Source: Datnioides undecimradiatus (taxonomy: Eukaryota > Chordata > Actinopteri > Lobotiformes > Datnioididae). From it: DNA of 64,000 nt. A program made the position numbers and the translations under genes. The notes below the pieces were generated by a model. It was not told where the DNA came from. It saw only the letters and a program-made list of their open reading frames with translations, and did no database searches. Positions within the stretch are counted from its first letter, which is position 1. Every line of letters starts with the position of its first letter. The stretch covers positions 5,920,652 to 5,984,651 of the forward strand of contig WARS01000071.1 in NCBI GenBank assembly GCA_008933995.1, in the 5' to 3' direction. Shown here piece by piece: positions 12,527-25,855 of the stretch.

Positions 12527-13535
12527 ATGTTTACTTCAAAGGTTGTCTCACGTCTTAGTCTATTACGTAAAGCATCCTGTAAGTATGGACAAATATCGAG
12601 CTGTCTAATTATGTGCTATATAATCTTTCCTATATGTATTTATGTATTATTTGAAGTATTGATTCTAAAGATGTCATTTTTCCATTTAACCAGGTGCACT
12701 TCAAGCCCATGGAGAAATTTTAAATGGATTTGTTCACCCGGTTATTCCTTCCTACTGCTCATCACTAAATCAGAAACTAAGAAACTACTCAACAGCAGCA
12801 GACAGCACATCTCCTCCTCGATGGGTTCAGTTCGAGCCTGAACTGGACGATGCTCTTGTGCCACGTAAACTGTCAGTAAGTCCCCTGGAGAGCTGGCTCT
12901 CCCTGCGCTACTCCCTTCCTCCTCTGCTGGAGTCCGCCAAGCCGCAGGAGGACGTAGGGCTTCTGGAAGAGAAGGTGCTGCCACCTCTCTCTGTCCCGGT
13001 TATGGAGGACGGAGAGGGTTCAGCGACACCTCTTAGATGTAAGAATGTTCTGGAGATCCGACGGCGGAAGATGAACCATCATAAATATAAGAAGCTGCAG
13101 AAACGGACTAAATTCTTGAGGAGGCGAGTGCTGGAGAGCAGGGGCAAAAAGAAGCAGGTGAGGGTTTTCTCTTGTTGGACACATCATACCTTGATAAGAA
13201 ATAAACACTAATGTAAACACTAATGGTAGTATTTAACTGTAATATGATCAAATTGATGATCAGTATTGAATGAAAACGTTTATTTTGTTTGAAATTGATC
13301 AAAATGTTGTATGTCTGCACTCTAATTTCAACACTATGTTCCCAAAGTACCTAAATACACATTTACTTTACAAGTTGACACTGACAGCTGTGTGCGTTTG
13401 ATTCCTTTCTTGCAGAAACGATTTGAGGAGGATCTGAAGCGGATTTGGACACGAGCTGGGCTGAAGAAGGCTCCGGAGGGATGGAGCGTGCCTAAGATCT
13501 TCATTAAACACCATCGAAGCAGGAAACGGGACTGA
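12527..13535 (+). CDS. aurkaip1: small ribosomal subunit protein mS38 (Aurora kinase A-interacting protein 1)
   Basis: Exons 12527-12578, 12694-13157 and 13416-13535 give 211 residues; the human protein has 199. The N-terminus ([17 protein letters not shown]) is basic and amphipathic, as expected for a mitochondrial targeting peptide. The conserved C-terminal half has the basic core [20 protein letters not shown], then [24 protein letters not shown], and ends HHRSRKRD. This core is the signature of mS38, a subunit of the mitochondrial small ribosomal subunit; the same protein was first described as an Aurora-A-binding protein. The start was chosen because it is the first ATG in frame with the conserved body. 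Two very short overlapping upstream ATG frames (near 12504 and 12513) sit in the 5' UTR. The neighbour mxra8 follows in the same direction, as in human. Confidence 0.93.
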
Positions 13536-13727
13536 GAAACACCGACAGGGATTTGTTCGTGTCATATCCTCTTCACACCGGACGGCTCTGCGCACACACT
13601 TCGCGCACAGTCAGTCGGCACATTTTGCGTGCGGTTTCTGTTCTTCGCAGCGTAATTGAAGCATGTTTCAGTGATGAGAGCGTATTCCCTACATGTACAA
13701 TTACTTCAAACCAAGTCCACATTATCA

Positions 13728-13733
13728 AATAAA
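13728..13733 (+). promoter_or_regulatory. aurkaip1 polyadenylation signal
   Basis: AATAAA about 190 nt after the aurkaip1 stop codon, followed by T/GT-rich DNA. A second AATAAA is near 13870. Confidence 0.65.
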
Positions 13734-13739
13734 GACCTT

Positions 13740-14495
13740 TCTATGTCAAGACCAAAGCATGGCGTGCTGCCGTTGTCTGTGGCTTTTATTTTAGCGCTGA
13801 AGATCGTGGGACTGTTTCTATTTTTCCTGTTTGAACTGTGGGGGGCAGTATTGTGCAAACTATTTTAGAATAAATTGACTTGTAGTGAAACGCTTCATAT
13901 AGTCCATGCGACTAAGATGGAAGTTTATTTTCCAGAAACCTGCCTATCTAAGATCAGAAGGCAGAGAATGAATTGGGTCTTTGCCTAATAACTATGCACA
14001 TTTGTAACTTCCCAAATAAAAACAACAAACCCACGAGCTTCAGGTATACAACTGGGGAGTTTGATTTTGTTTTAGTATTTAATTTTTCGGAAAAACTGAA
14101 ATGTATACACCTTTTACCTCATGTATTTAAAGCCATAATGCAATGCAAACCAAACCAGTCTCGGATATACAGAATGTTAAAGTCGGATGTTTTGAGTTTC
14201 GGGGCCCGTCCTTTTGTTTACATGTTAAGGACTGCACCTTTACTGCATGCTTCATTTTCCAGAGTTATTGCTACACACGGTCTTCGTGAGGACTGTGCAG
14301 CAGCAAAGCGCGGCAGTGTTGGGTTTCATCCGCTGGCGGAGGCGGAGCGTGTGGAGGCTCCAGCCTGCAGGAATACAACAAAATACAGCTGAGCTGGTGC
14401 TGCTCGGTGAACTTGAAGCGTTCTTTTGTTTTATCAGTTGATGCGCACAACACATCTGTCAGGCCTTTAGCTCCGCCGCCAGCGCCGTGAAAAAG
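13740..14495 (+). other. intergenic and mxra8 5' region
   Basis: Between the aurkaip1 poly(A) signal and the mxra8 ATG. The last 200 bp become GC-richer (GCGGAGGCGGAGCG near 14336) and probably contain the mxra8 promoter and 5' UTR. Open frames at 13973-14392 look like chance. Confidence 0.5.
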
Positions 14496-17400
14496 ATGCA
14501 CGTCGATATGACTCTCCTTCAGAGTAAGTTCTCCAGTTGTCTTGCTGTTTTGTTTTGGTTTTTTTTAAATGAGGAAAAATAACTTGAGGAAACTTTTCTT
14601 TTTGGCATAATTGGATCCAGGTTAGAAATCACCCGAGAGGAACAAAAGCAGAGAGCTGCTCAGTTTTCAGGTCTGATCGGCTGCAGTGAAGCCTAAATAT
14701 CGCCTTTTTAAAATAATAACTTTAATATGCTTTCGTCAAAATGTCATTTGCAATGAAAGATATAATACTGACCACACATCACCCTGCACTATTTATAATT
14801 TTTAACTTATGTTGCAACTGCGGTGCAGCTTTTATAAGGACTCATTTTAGGCTTTTTTCATATTTCTTAAAAGTTGATTCTGTCTTTTCTATGTCATTGT
14901 TATTAAAATTAATATCTGTTTAAACTGGATTTAGCGGCAGAACCTCACCAATGTTTAAAAACCAGGAACCTGTCCCTATTATGCATATCTTATTTATTCT
15001 TTTCTGGCTATTGATTTAACTTGTGTGTGTTTTTAGTAATATTATTATTATTATTATTGGCTTTTGTGCTGTTTTTCATCCGCCTAATCTCATGTTAAAC
15101 TTTGGGCCTATTTCCGGCACAAGTGATGCTGCTCAAGATTACACTATTTATTTTCTCCCTCTGCTTTTATTTTGAAATATTCAGAGTTTTGAGAATGAAG
15201 TGCACCTGGTTTGGAGTTTCATGGACTTGACAGTGAACCTGAGCATTGCAAGCTGCATCAATAACATCAACAAGCCTCGGCCCGTTGATATTGTGTGTAT
15301 GCTGGATTTTTTATGGCTTCGGCCCAATGTGTTTCCAGTTAACTGCGGTCTGAGTAGAGGAGTCAGCACAATCCTGCAGCCAGTCATTATATGTGTCAGT
15401 AATGAGTGTTTCACCACGAGTGGGCTGCTTAGAGTCGCGGAGGAGGGGGATTACCACTCCAACCATGTTTATGATTGGTTCTGTCTGAATTAAACAACCA
15501 ACAACAGCGTATGGAAACGATTAAAATTGCTGTTTTGAGCATGGTGAGCTGTGCAGAGTGTCTGTGCAGCTACTCATTCAAGGCAGAAAATGAGAAGGTC
15601 ATAATAAGTTGACATGTTTGTTTTCTGTGAAGTGATAGAAAAAGGTGCCCACACACTGAGTTGGTGCTCCTAGGTTCTGTCTCACAAGTTTCCTCTCAAG
15701 TTCTCCGGCTATGACATTTGTGCATTTTCAGATGTACATGAAATGTGACCCAAGGAGGTACTAACACCACCTGATCCTGTGCAAATCTAGCTCTACCATC
15801 AGATGCATGAATATCCACAAGTATAATATACACACAAATCATTAGAAAGCAACGCATGTGCACGACTAACTCACAAGGAAATCTACAATACCAGTTTTAA
15901 TTTAAAACACTTTGCAATAAAGGGATAAGAGAGCAACAAATGAAGAACTAACTGTAAGTCAACCACAAGTTAATGAGTAGCTCATTTATATTGTGGCTGA
16001 TGATTAGTTATAACAGGAAACAAGTTAAGCACCAACTTGATAATTGATGAGTCATTAGTAAAGTAGTAGTAGTAGTAGTTTACTAATTGACTAGAGAATT
16101 ATCTGTTAACGAGTCCTTTGGTATTGATTTTTAATCTAATTTGCAGGTTTATAATTACAAGTGAATTGATCATGTAGTGATACGCAACATCTTTACTTCA
16201 TCAAGACATAAGTCATCATCACTGTCTACTGAGTGACTACACAATACACTTATAGGGAAGGTATTTATTAGCCATGCATCAGTCAATCAAGCCCCGCTTG
16301 ATTATTGTCTCACTTGCTTCTTAATTAACTAATGAAAAAATAAAAAATATGATTTCAAGTTATTTATTAACTGACGGTTACCTTGCACCTAGTTAGTCTT
16401 CATTCCTTATTTGGCAACAGCTCAAGTTTTGTGTCCTGTGTTGTGAACATTAGCAGGAAATGCTCTAGTATGTAACAGTGACAACCGACACAACATGACT
16501 GTCTTGAAATCATGGTCATTTTCATATAGAGTGCAAATTAAAATGGCAAAAACTGCTGCGAGATCTCGGCTCTCATCTGACGTCCACCAGTGTTTTCACG
16601 GGAGAGTCAGTGGGTTCTCCGGGCCTCTCAACGTAACTCTGCACGCTTTGCTGAGTCTGCGGCAAGACACATTTGTCTGATTTATTCTCGACCTGTGACG
16701 GGGCTCTGAGTAAACTTTACTCACACACAACATCCATGAGTCACACACACAGTTACGCTGAGTAAATACATGCTTTGTGTTTGAGCTGGACACGTAAAAC
16801 CCTTTTTTCTTGTCCGTTTCACCTGAGGGACGATATTTTGTAAAGTGATTCTCCGTGCGATCCTTGGGGCTACAAATGACAGCCCTGATCTTGCAGGTCA
16901 TTTGGTAAATGCCCGTTATTACAGCTAGTAACTTAATAGCAGATTGTTAAGCCTTTAGTGTTAAACCAGCCCTGTGAGTCATCGGCCTGTGTGTGTCTGG
17001 AGGAGAGATGAGAGCAAATTACAGGGGCTGGGACACTTTGTTTTTACCTTCTGCAGGAAAGTTTATCCCCTCCAATAGAAAACCCACCAAAAGTTTTCCA
17101 GCATGAGGTCTCCTCTCCGATGCCAGTGTGTGTGCTGAAACAATTTACTGGGGTACACTTAAGGAATCAGTGCATGCTCTGCTGGGCTCAAATCACTGCG
17201 TAAAGAAAGCACAGCACACAGACATGAACACACACTTCACGCGAGGGTTATGTAGTGCTCACATGTGGCGCTCATCAAACATGTGCCGCCATCGAGAGCA
17301 AAACATCTTTCCGTTCTTTGACCTGTATCAAGCAGATTTTGTTCAGCTTGATTTTGGGCGTCAGGTCGCTGCTGAATGTCTCGATCTGGCTGTTTGCTAT

Positions 17401-20400
17401 TTACTGCCTTCACTCTGTTGTGCAGAGACTATTCAAAGCCTTTAACTTGAGAAGAAGTAGCAGTCCTGCAGTCTGAAAGTGCTCCATTACAATGTCTCTT
17501 CATCAAAAGTATTATTAGCAAAATAGAAAGTTAGGGGGCTCTTAAATCATTCTGTTGTATATCATTTTACTGTAATAGTCAGGCACTCGTGTGTAAGTAG
17601 CATTTTACTGTTGTAGTAGGTCAAGGTGGGGCTTATTTAACTACTTCATAACTGTAGTTAGTCATATATAACTGGAGCTGGAGCTGGATGTGAAACATAC
17701 CCCTCTGTGCTGTTAGTAGAGAAAACTCATCTCAAATTTAATATAACTTAGTCTGAAGTTTTATCCCAAAAGGTTCAACAGTTTGAGACACATCTGTCCG
17801 TCACTTGCCTCGGCCAAACATCTATCAGTCGACCACAGACTGTGCAGAACTCAGCTGCTGTTTGCTTCAGCCAGAACCGCCAGCTGTGACCACTTCGCAC
17901 CAGTTAGCCTCCAATACACTGGCCCCCAGCAGGATTGATTTTAGCATCTTATTGATTACTTAAGAGGCTCTTTGTGACCTTACTTTGCACTGTATTCCTC
18001 TCAGTTCGGCACAAACCGCAGCACAGCGTGAGATCCTCAGCCCGAGCTTCTTTATTTTATCCAGTCATGGCCTCGATGCTCTGGAACGACCCGTTCAAGG
18101 AAATTAGGTTGGCTTTTAAATCTCTTCTTAAAACATAGTTCCTGTTGGAGAGCTTATCATGGTTTCATGGAGTGTTTTTAACCATTTTATTAGATTAACT
18201 GGATTTGATTTTGTTCTCCTTTTCCTCTTTTCTTTCTTCTACATATATTTCTTTACCCGTACACAATATCGTGCCAAAGGTTCAGGAAATCCAGCCCCTA
18301 TTCGCTGTACCCATGAACCGTACAGTTTAAATATGCAGGTGTTTGGTTTTGACACCAGGCGGTGTGACTGAAGTGAGCTGAAGCGAGCCGCCCGGTTCGT
18401 CATCCCTTCAGGATCACGGCCTTGCAACAGGCCAGCAGCAGCCAGGATGAATAGAGGCTCTGTATGCTTTGGCTGCATGCGTCTCCGCTGGCGTTTCAGT
18501 AAACAGACGACGAAATAGCACTGTGGGAAAAATGCGTCAGAAATAGCAAATGCGCTGTAGGAAAATGTACTATCTCTACGGTCAGATAACATCAGAATAT
18601 TCCAGAGAGTACTGCCGTTGCAGCCTTTTTGTTTTAAAATCATGCTTTTTTTACCATGTCTGTGTTTCATCTGTCACGTTAAACAGTCCTCTCGCTGAAC
18701 CCACATCTGCTCTAACGCTTAAATCTTTGAGCGCTGGGTCAGTCCAGGTCAGAGCCCAAACTCTTGAGCCACCTCAACATTATTCTGAGTCATATTATTA
18801 ACATCTATCAAGACTCCATTGGTATGTAAATTAGCAGAAAGTATGATTTAAGTGCTCAAAATCTAATCAGTCCTGTTTTTCCTGTCTTTCAGTTCTTGCT
18901 GTGCTCTTCCTGCCAGGAGGTAAAACACCTTAACAAAGTGCTTTGTGCATTTATATTTGACGCTTCTCCTTCTGTCATTGCTGCACTGATTGATTGATTG
19001 ATGTCCATGTGTTTATGTCTCTGTGCCAGCATGGGGTCAGAGCAGCAGCAACAGGCTCGGTGTGGTGGTGGAGGCCAAGAACATCACCCTCCCCGCAGGG
19101 TCTGAGGCGGTTCTGCCCTGCCACAGCCCCCGCATGGTGTGGACCCGGGACAGACTGAAGGACCGTCAGAGGGTGGTGCACTGGGACTTGGTCCGCAGCA
19201 GCCCGGAGTATTCTGTGGAGCGAGTCTTGGACATGTCTCCTGGAGCCCGTCAGAGGGTTTACAACGGCTTTAACAAGGGACGCGTTTCCATCCCAGACTC
19301 TTCGTTCAACGATGGCAACTTCTCCCTCATCATCAACAGTGAGACTTCCTGATATTTTCCAGTAGCTGCATCAACATTTCACTCCTTTCTAACTTAACCT
19401 CATGTTTTTGTTTGCACGCTTATTACTTTTTCAGATGTGGTTGCAACTGACAAAGGGGTTTATACTTGCAATCTGCACCATCATTACTGCCAGATTCACC
19501 AATCCATTCAAATCCAGCTTAATGTCACCAAGTCAGGTGAGGCCTCCCAGCTGTAGAGGTTAATGTGCGTGTGAGGCATGAAGCATGATTGAACAGTCAA
19601 GCTTTTAATATGTGTGTGCTTCCAGCTCGAAAAGAGAAACGTTACTGGGATGGAGAGAAGACTGTGTTCGTGGTCTTGCTGGGCAGCTCGGTGGTGTTGC
19701 CCTGTGTGAACCGGCGCCCCCTGTGGAGAGAGGGCGTGCAGGAGGACCAGCAGCAAGTTGCACACTGGGACTTCCAGGCGCCGGGGGTGCGTCCTGATAA
19801 AGCAGACCGCCTGGTGGACCTCTATGCCTCTGGAGAGCGCCGGGATTATGGACCCCTCTTTGCCCAGAGCAAGATGAGCGTGGCGGAGGACGCTTTTACC
19901 TTAGGGGACTTCTCACTGACCATCTCTGACTTGAGGCCTGTTGACAAAGGCTTGTACTCCTGCCACCTGCATCACCACTACTGCGGCCTGCAGGAAAGAC
20001 GAATCTTCAGACTCACTGTGGGACCTCCACTTCCGTCCGCACCCACTACAGCACCGAGAATTTCCCAGAATGAGATCCCGGAGCCAAGTAAGCCACTCAG
20101 AATAAAAAAAAAAACCTCAAGAGCGATCGCACTACAGTTTTGTTTTTTCCACACGCCGGTGATGGCAAATGTTTTTCCCCACCATATGGTCCTTGGCTAA
20201 ATTGTGCAAAGAGTGACAACACAACTCCTGTGTTTTTTGTTACATTTATAGCCATAGTTGGTCAGTTAAATCAGTTCTCCTTCTTGCCAATTCCTTCCTC
20301 AGACCTCTCTGTTTTTGTGTTTGGAAAAGGGAGGGAGGAGGCAGAAGGAATGCAGAAGCTAGTTGAGAAGGAAAGAAAGACAGAATGAAAGCTCCCCGTT

Positions 20401-23400
20401 TAGTTTACCGCGATTTCAAATGAAAAAAAACATTTCTTTTTTCTTTCGTGGAGTCAAATATTTGCAGCTCTGGCTTGAGAAGCCGTCTACAGTAAACAGC
20501 TTTAAATTGGCTGCAGCGGAAGTGGCCTCATTTTCCCTACTCTTTTTTTTTTTTCATTTACAGCTGGAGAGACTTTCACTGCGCCTCGCAGAGGAGTCAG
20601 CTCCAACAGCCAGTAATTTGGGGAGTGGAGGGTCATATCTCCTGTTTTTTCCCCCTCCATTTGACCTCATTTTCCAAAAGTCCCAACCACGTGTCTAGAC
20701 TGGTTACACTCGATCTCCAGTTTTGTTTATTCGTCCTTTCTCCCGGTTTGCCCCGTTTCTCTGCCGATGTGTATCGGCCCCTGGTATAAGCATGTATACC
20801 AGCAGTTACAAGGAAGTCTGACACATCTGTTCAACATCTGGGCCAGCTGTGACATGAAAGAGAGAAGTAAAGGGGAGGGGATGAAGGTATGTGTTAGACT
20901 ATAGATCCTCCTCCCCTGTAAAGAAAGGACAGCCTGTTTATTAGCTCCATAAGTAGGCTGTGAAGACATGCACACGTGGATAGATGGCATCCTGCCTGCC
21001 TCCTTTGAGTAGACCTCATCTTGGAATCCACCTACCGCTACTGCTCTTAGAGTCTGTTAGATTAAAACCAAGTTGTTTGTTCTCACTCGGGCGCCAGCAA
21101 TCATCTGAAATTACACGTCACGAGCGCTTTTCGCCCCAATGCTGCAATTATTCACGGCAACAACGAATCGAACGTTACTCCTTTGTGATCACGAGGGAGG
21201 CGTTTTGCGAACTGTCAGCAGTTCAGCACAAGTCTTCATCTTTGAAAATGGAGACGCTCTTTCTCAGTTCATCGACTTGCAAATGATGCAAATCCCACTG
21301 GAGCAAAAAACACAGGGTAACCTCTGCGCAGCATATGTGAAACAGCCGTCAACACGTACACGCGTGTCCGATCTGTCATGAAAATGGAAATGGGCCACTG
21401 CTGGGACGTTGTTTCACCCCTGATTGTGACAGTCCCGCTCTGGAGACAATGACCTTGGACACGTCTTTGCAGTTGTGTGCGCATTAGGTCCATTTAACTA
21501 TGACAGGTGATAATTGCCAACCAAGCTCCCACATCGGAGGTGGGTGATTAAAGCAGAATAAATTTAATAAATAATCTTTTTTTTTTTTTTTCATGATTGG
21601 CTGGTTTTGAAAGCGTGATCAGATCAGACGGTACATTGCATGTGTTCCTCATTAGTTCCTCACTGGTGCCTAGTTTTACTAGTGTCCAGCTTAGCTGCTT
21701 TAATGAGAGACCACAGAGTAATGCTATATTTAAGAGAAATATTCAAGAAGAGAAGATTTAACGTCTCTCGTGATCTTTCTTTTTTTCTATGATCTGGCTT
21801 CTGTGATCAGGATGCAGATGAATTTGGGTGAATATTGAGAGAATGTCATAACAACACATGGAAAAACCCCTCAAATGCAAATGTGGTACTATACTATATT
21901 ATATACACGGATACTATACTAATATAGTGTAGTATCTGTGGCACAGTACAGTTTGCTGTATCATACTGTTAATAATTTAATAGTTGGTAGTTGTTATTGT
22001 TATTATCTCCAAGCCCAGTGTGGGTTTTCTTAGCTTGTGTTTATTTAAATAACAATTGTCAACTGTCTACACAACCAGCGAGGGTTACCGAGAGACTGCG
22101 AGCTGCCTGCAGTGCAGTCAGACGTGCATTTAGTCTGTCAGACTGTAGAGTTCACCGATGAGCTCTGCTCAGAGTGTCACAGATTTATTTTCCACGCGTG
22201 CAGAAACTCGACTTCTGTGTTTGTGAGAAGACGCGAAAAAGGCCTAAATGGAAAACTAATACAGACGTGCAGACAGACCACATAACAGAGTTTGTCTCTC
22301 TTTCCTCACACTTCCCCTCCTATTTTCTGGTCAGCCTGTGTTTTTTTCTGAGGAGAGGGAAAAAAAAAAAATAACAGCTGCATGACATCAGGTCTGGAAG
22401 TCATTACCACCAAACAGCATTTTGACGTTTAACTCTTGCCCTCCCTCCTTCTGCCTTTGGCCTTTGGAAAGGAATAAAAAAGAAAAAGCCTCAGGGGAGA
22501 GTAAAAACATTTAGTTGTGTAGAAATGCATTTCATATTGATCCCTGTTTACAGCCCTGACATTAAACCCATCCGATATATCACAGTTAGGATACGACAAT
22601 ACTTCCCTTTTTTGTTTTATATGAGGTGAACAAAGCACATTTCTGGAATATTCAGTGTTTCTCCTACAGGCTGGAGAGTCGAGAAGTTTATTCGAAGATT
22701 TGATCTGTGTTTTGTCTTCAGGGACCGAAGAGGTCGAGAGTCCACCCGTGGTGAACGTCATTCTCCCCGAGCACCGAGGTTATTTCATGCAGCATTTGGG
22801 CTACTTCCTGGCAACGTTCTTGCTGCTGGCTTTCATCGTCGTCGCCGTCATTGTGCTGACACGACGGCGCAAAAAGAGAGGTATGTGTGGGTGCGTTTGT
22901 CCCAGCCCTCGTCCTTGGCTTGCATCTCACAATGGTCTCGTATTTTATATTTTTCAGTGTGATACAGTGTGTTTGAGATTGTGTGTTGATTACTCTTTTC
23001 AGGGATGGAGTATGAGCTGCGTAGGTCTGACCGGTAAGACTTTATTGTGCAATAAAGTCATTTTATTTATTTCTTTTTAAATCCAGCCGCTTGCAGATTA
23101 ACGCTTGTGGTTTCTGTGCAGGGGCAACGTGATCAGCGGAGGTGAAATGTCAATAGAGTGCACAGAGCTAAAGACCTGTAACCAGGAACCTCTGAATGCA
23201 GGTGCAGTAAGCCCCGTTGTCACATAACCAGGAAACGCATATTGAGAATGCATTAAGAATGCCTTTTAATAACCTGTGTGTCTATTTCAATCCACAGACT
23301 ACAAAAACAACCTACTGAAAGAGAGAGGCATGGCCAAAGACTGCAATATGGGTGAGTAGCCACTGAGCAGAGCTGTGTTCATGCTCACATAAGAAAGACG

Positions 23401-23473
23401 ACGTTTTACTGATATGACAACGTCCCTTCTCCCGCCTCCTCACGCAGACTTTGATGGGAAGCTGTGGAAGTGA
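14496..23473 (+). CDS. mxra8: matrix remodelling-associated protein 8 (limitrin/DICAM)
   Basis: A type I membrane adhesion protein with two V-type Ig domains; in mammals it is known from glia, cartilage and epithelia and as an entry receptor for arthritogenic alphaviruses. Ten exons: 14496-14523, 18893-18919, 19030-19338, 19435-19536, 19626-20087, 22722-22880, 23003-23033, 23122-23201, 23298-23351 and 23448-23473. They give 425 residues; human has 442. Residues 1-21 are a signal peptide ([12 protein letters not shown]). Ig1 spans about 25-150, with VLPC and [10 protein letters not shown]. Ig2 spans about 160-290, with VVLPC and [16 protein letters not shown]. The transmembrane helix is about 335-356 ([18 protein letters not shown]), followed by RRRKKR. 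The short cytoplasmic tail keeps [10 protein letters not shown] but ends differently from the human protein. All phases agree. Intron 1 is 4.4 kb and intron 5 is 2.6 kb. The gene lies between aurkaip1 and dvl1, as in human. Confidence 0.96.
14524..18892 (+). other. mxra8 intron 1
   Basis: A long first intron separating the two halves of the signal-peptide coding sequence. It is AT-rich, with a TAG-triplet run near 16062-16080 and a LINE remnant at about 17790-18165. I see no exon on either strand. Confidence 0.65.
17790..18165 (+). mobile_element. decayed LINE (L2/Rex-like) 3' coding fragment
   Basis: Translated with frameshifts and stops, this region matches the familiar end of fish LINE polyproteins. 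In order it shows a VQNSAA start, an HWPP (HWLP-like) motif, a K-R-L/LLKRL segment, a RHKP...RSS stretch, ASMLWND (the A-P-x-LWN motif), and F-K-S-L-L-K-T at the end. The order and spacing fit the C-terminal tail downstream of the reverse transcriptase. It is non-functional and 5'-truncated, as is usual for LINE insertions. Confidence 0.65.
20088..22721 (+). other. mxra8 intron 5
   Basis: Non-coding, with poly-T tracts near 20544 and 21577 and a hairpin-forming AT-rich segment at 21906-21940. The open frame 22655-23080 contains the transmembrane exon, but its upstream extension is intronic. Confidence 0.6.
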
Positions 23474-23806
23474 GTGGGATCTATCGGAGTTGCTGCTGGC
23501 AGGTCCAGGGCAAACACCGGAAGAGTAAAGAAAAAAAAGACCGAGGAGAGAAGGAGAAACAAAGAGAGAAAACCCAGGAGAGGACAGGAGGAATGCTCCC
23601 TCTGCTGTAACTCTTGCACACTAAGCTTTTTCACTAAAAGCCACCGTATTGTTTTACATGTTATTTTTATACATATATATAAATAACTTGCATTTGCCAC
23701 AGCTGTTATAACACTATGGTTAAACGAATATTTGACCCTTACTCTTTGCATTAATTGGTTGGTTAATGTTGAATATTAGATGTTTTTACTATCTTTTTTA
23801 AAAAAA

Positions 23807-23816
23807 AATAAATAAA
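23807..23816 (+). promoter_or_regulatory. mxra8 polyadenylation signals
   Basis: Two overlapping AATAAA hexamers about 335 nt after the mxra8 stop codon, in A-rich DNA. Confidence 0.6.
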
Positions 23817-25074
23817 TCAAATGCATGCCGTTTATTAAAGTATGTTTCATGTGTACTTTGCATGCTAACCGAGCCGTAAGCTCACCGCTCTTTTCTATTT
23901 TCGAAATTTGATCGTTTCCTTTTTTCTTTTTTCCTTTTTTTTTTGTTGTTGCACAAACTCTGCTGTAACGTTAATTTGTAATGGTGTTTTTCTTAATGTT
24001 TCCGTGGTGAATTTACTGTATGTAGACGGCTGCAGACGGTGTTAGGAAATGAGTGCCACACATTTCACGCTTCATAAAAGACATTTTTACCGGATTATGG
24101 TACTTTTTTTTCACAGAACTCAAATATTTTTCTGAAATTTATTTTATAAATACAGACTGCCAGACTCCCCGAATCTCAATATATACAGTAGCCTCTTAAA
24201 AATCAGTTTATTGATAAATATACAATTGTAGGACCATGGACTAAAGGCTCAGTTTACTGAAACTCAGGAAAAAAACACATATGCTTTAGCCATTTATTTG
24301 GTTTTTAATGGGCTGTGCAGTACTTGTTTGCATCAAGCATGTACAATGGACCCTGGTTTATAAAACACTGAATTTTCATTACCAAATCTGCTCCTCGATG
24401 ATATGTTATAAACTGTGTGGCTCTATGTCTGTGAGGTTCACTGCAGGAAGAAGAGCGTCTGCTGTCCTGCCAATGCTAAATCACAAACTGTAACCCCAAC
24501 CACCTTTTTTTCTCTTCGTCTCTCGCTCACTTGTGCGCACTCTGACGTTGGTCTTCTCCTTCTTCTATTAAAGATTCACAACACTGGCCACGGGCGCGTC
24601 AATGTCTATTTGTTGCATTTGTTAGATGGATGAATACACAGACACAAAACCACATATTGGGCGTTTGGATAATTAGGGGCCTATGATATAATCTTATAGT
24701 GTTTCGAAGGAGAGAAGGGGAACAGGAGGTAAATAACTAACAATTGCTTTAAACTCTAAAGAGGTAAGTGAGGCATGGGCTCTGTTGACTCCTGTTTAAT
24801 AGGCATTAACATGTTGTTCACAGTCCAATAAAGCTCATGTGACACAGTACCCAGCTGTGCAACGCAACACTTCACCTATTTCTACTCCTGCGTCGATGAG
24901 TCACATCCAGCGATAACACCACGGTTTAACAGTTACATCAGATGATTAATTTCTAATTATTACTGCAGTCATTTGCAGTTATTGTTATTGACATATGTAA
25001 ATCTAATAAGGCTATTAACTGGGTGGGAAAATCAATTAGCCTGTACAGTCACTGATGAAGTTAGTGCAGCCTTT

Positions 25075-25130
<56 letters not shown>

Positions 25131-25429
25131 ATCTCATAGATCCTTATTATGTATTTATATAAGATTTTTAGGTTATTTGCAGGTTTTGTCTCTCTGAATT
25201 TTCAAAACCAACCAAGCATTTGTCACCTTTCCAAAATTAGGTCATCATGTATTTCAGTGTTTTTCCATATAATTGAACATATTTCATTGCATTGGCATTA
25301 CATCGGGTTGCATTGATACAGATCTGCGATACCAGAGTTAGTATCAGTAAGTAAAATCAAAATAACAGTATCCAGGCTTCATAAATAAAGCCGGTCCGCG
25401 TCCTCTTTGTTCCGTGTTTTCGCCTTTAC
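23817..25429. other. intergenic, mxra8 to dvl1
   Basis: Possibly a distal mxra8 3' UTR followed by intergenic DNA. It contains poly-T near 23930 and a (TCTA)n microsatellite at 25075-25130. No coding sequence is visible. Confidence 0.6.
25075..25130. repeat. (TCTA)n microsatellite, about 14 units
   Basis: An uninterrupted tetranucleotide run about 700 bp upstream of the dvl1 start codon. Confidence 0.97.
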
Positions 25430-25855
25430 AGTACAGTGTACAGTGTGGGTGCGTTGTATAAGCCGGACGTGCCTTCTCTGCAGGCCTGCGCACGGCCCAG
25501 ACACGCCGCTAGATGACAGCACTGTCTAACCAATTAGCTTGTGAAAAATAGCAATATTCCCAACTCCATATCGCAAGGATGTGGACTGTCCCTTCCTGTT
25601 TTAGTGCCGAGAGAGCCACCGTACCGACTCACACCGGAGCAGGAATACACGCACTCATAACGCGATTATGTCTGGATTTTCGGTGTGTTTGTCAAACACA
25701 CGGAGCTCTATTTTCCATCGTGATCTACATCGGTTTATGTATTAGGGGACGCTGTTATGTTATTCCACGGGTAGCTGGTAACATAGCAGGCCTGTTTATT
25801 GCGCTGCCAACCCTTGTTCCTTTCCTGTGTCAATGATTGTCCTCCCCTCACTCTC
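25430..25855 (+). promoter_or_regulatory. dvl1 promoter and 5' UTR region
   Basis: CpG-rich relative to its surroundings (GCCTGCGCACGGCCC near 25486), and it leads directly to the dvl1 ATG. A TATAAG-like element at about 25457 lies upstream. The transcription start is not determined. Confidence 0.4.

Noticed and set aside
13973-14392. 139-codon open frame upstream of mxra8
   Set aside because: It runs into the mxra8 5' region and has no recognisable domain or signal. Probably chance.
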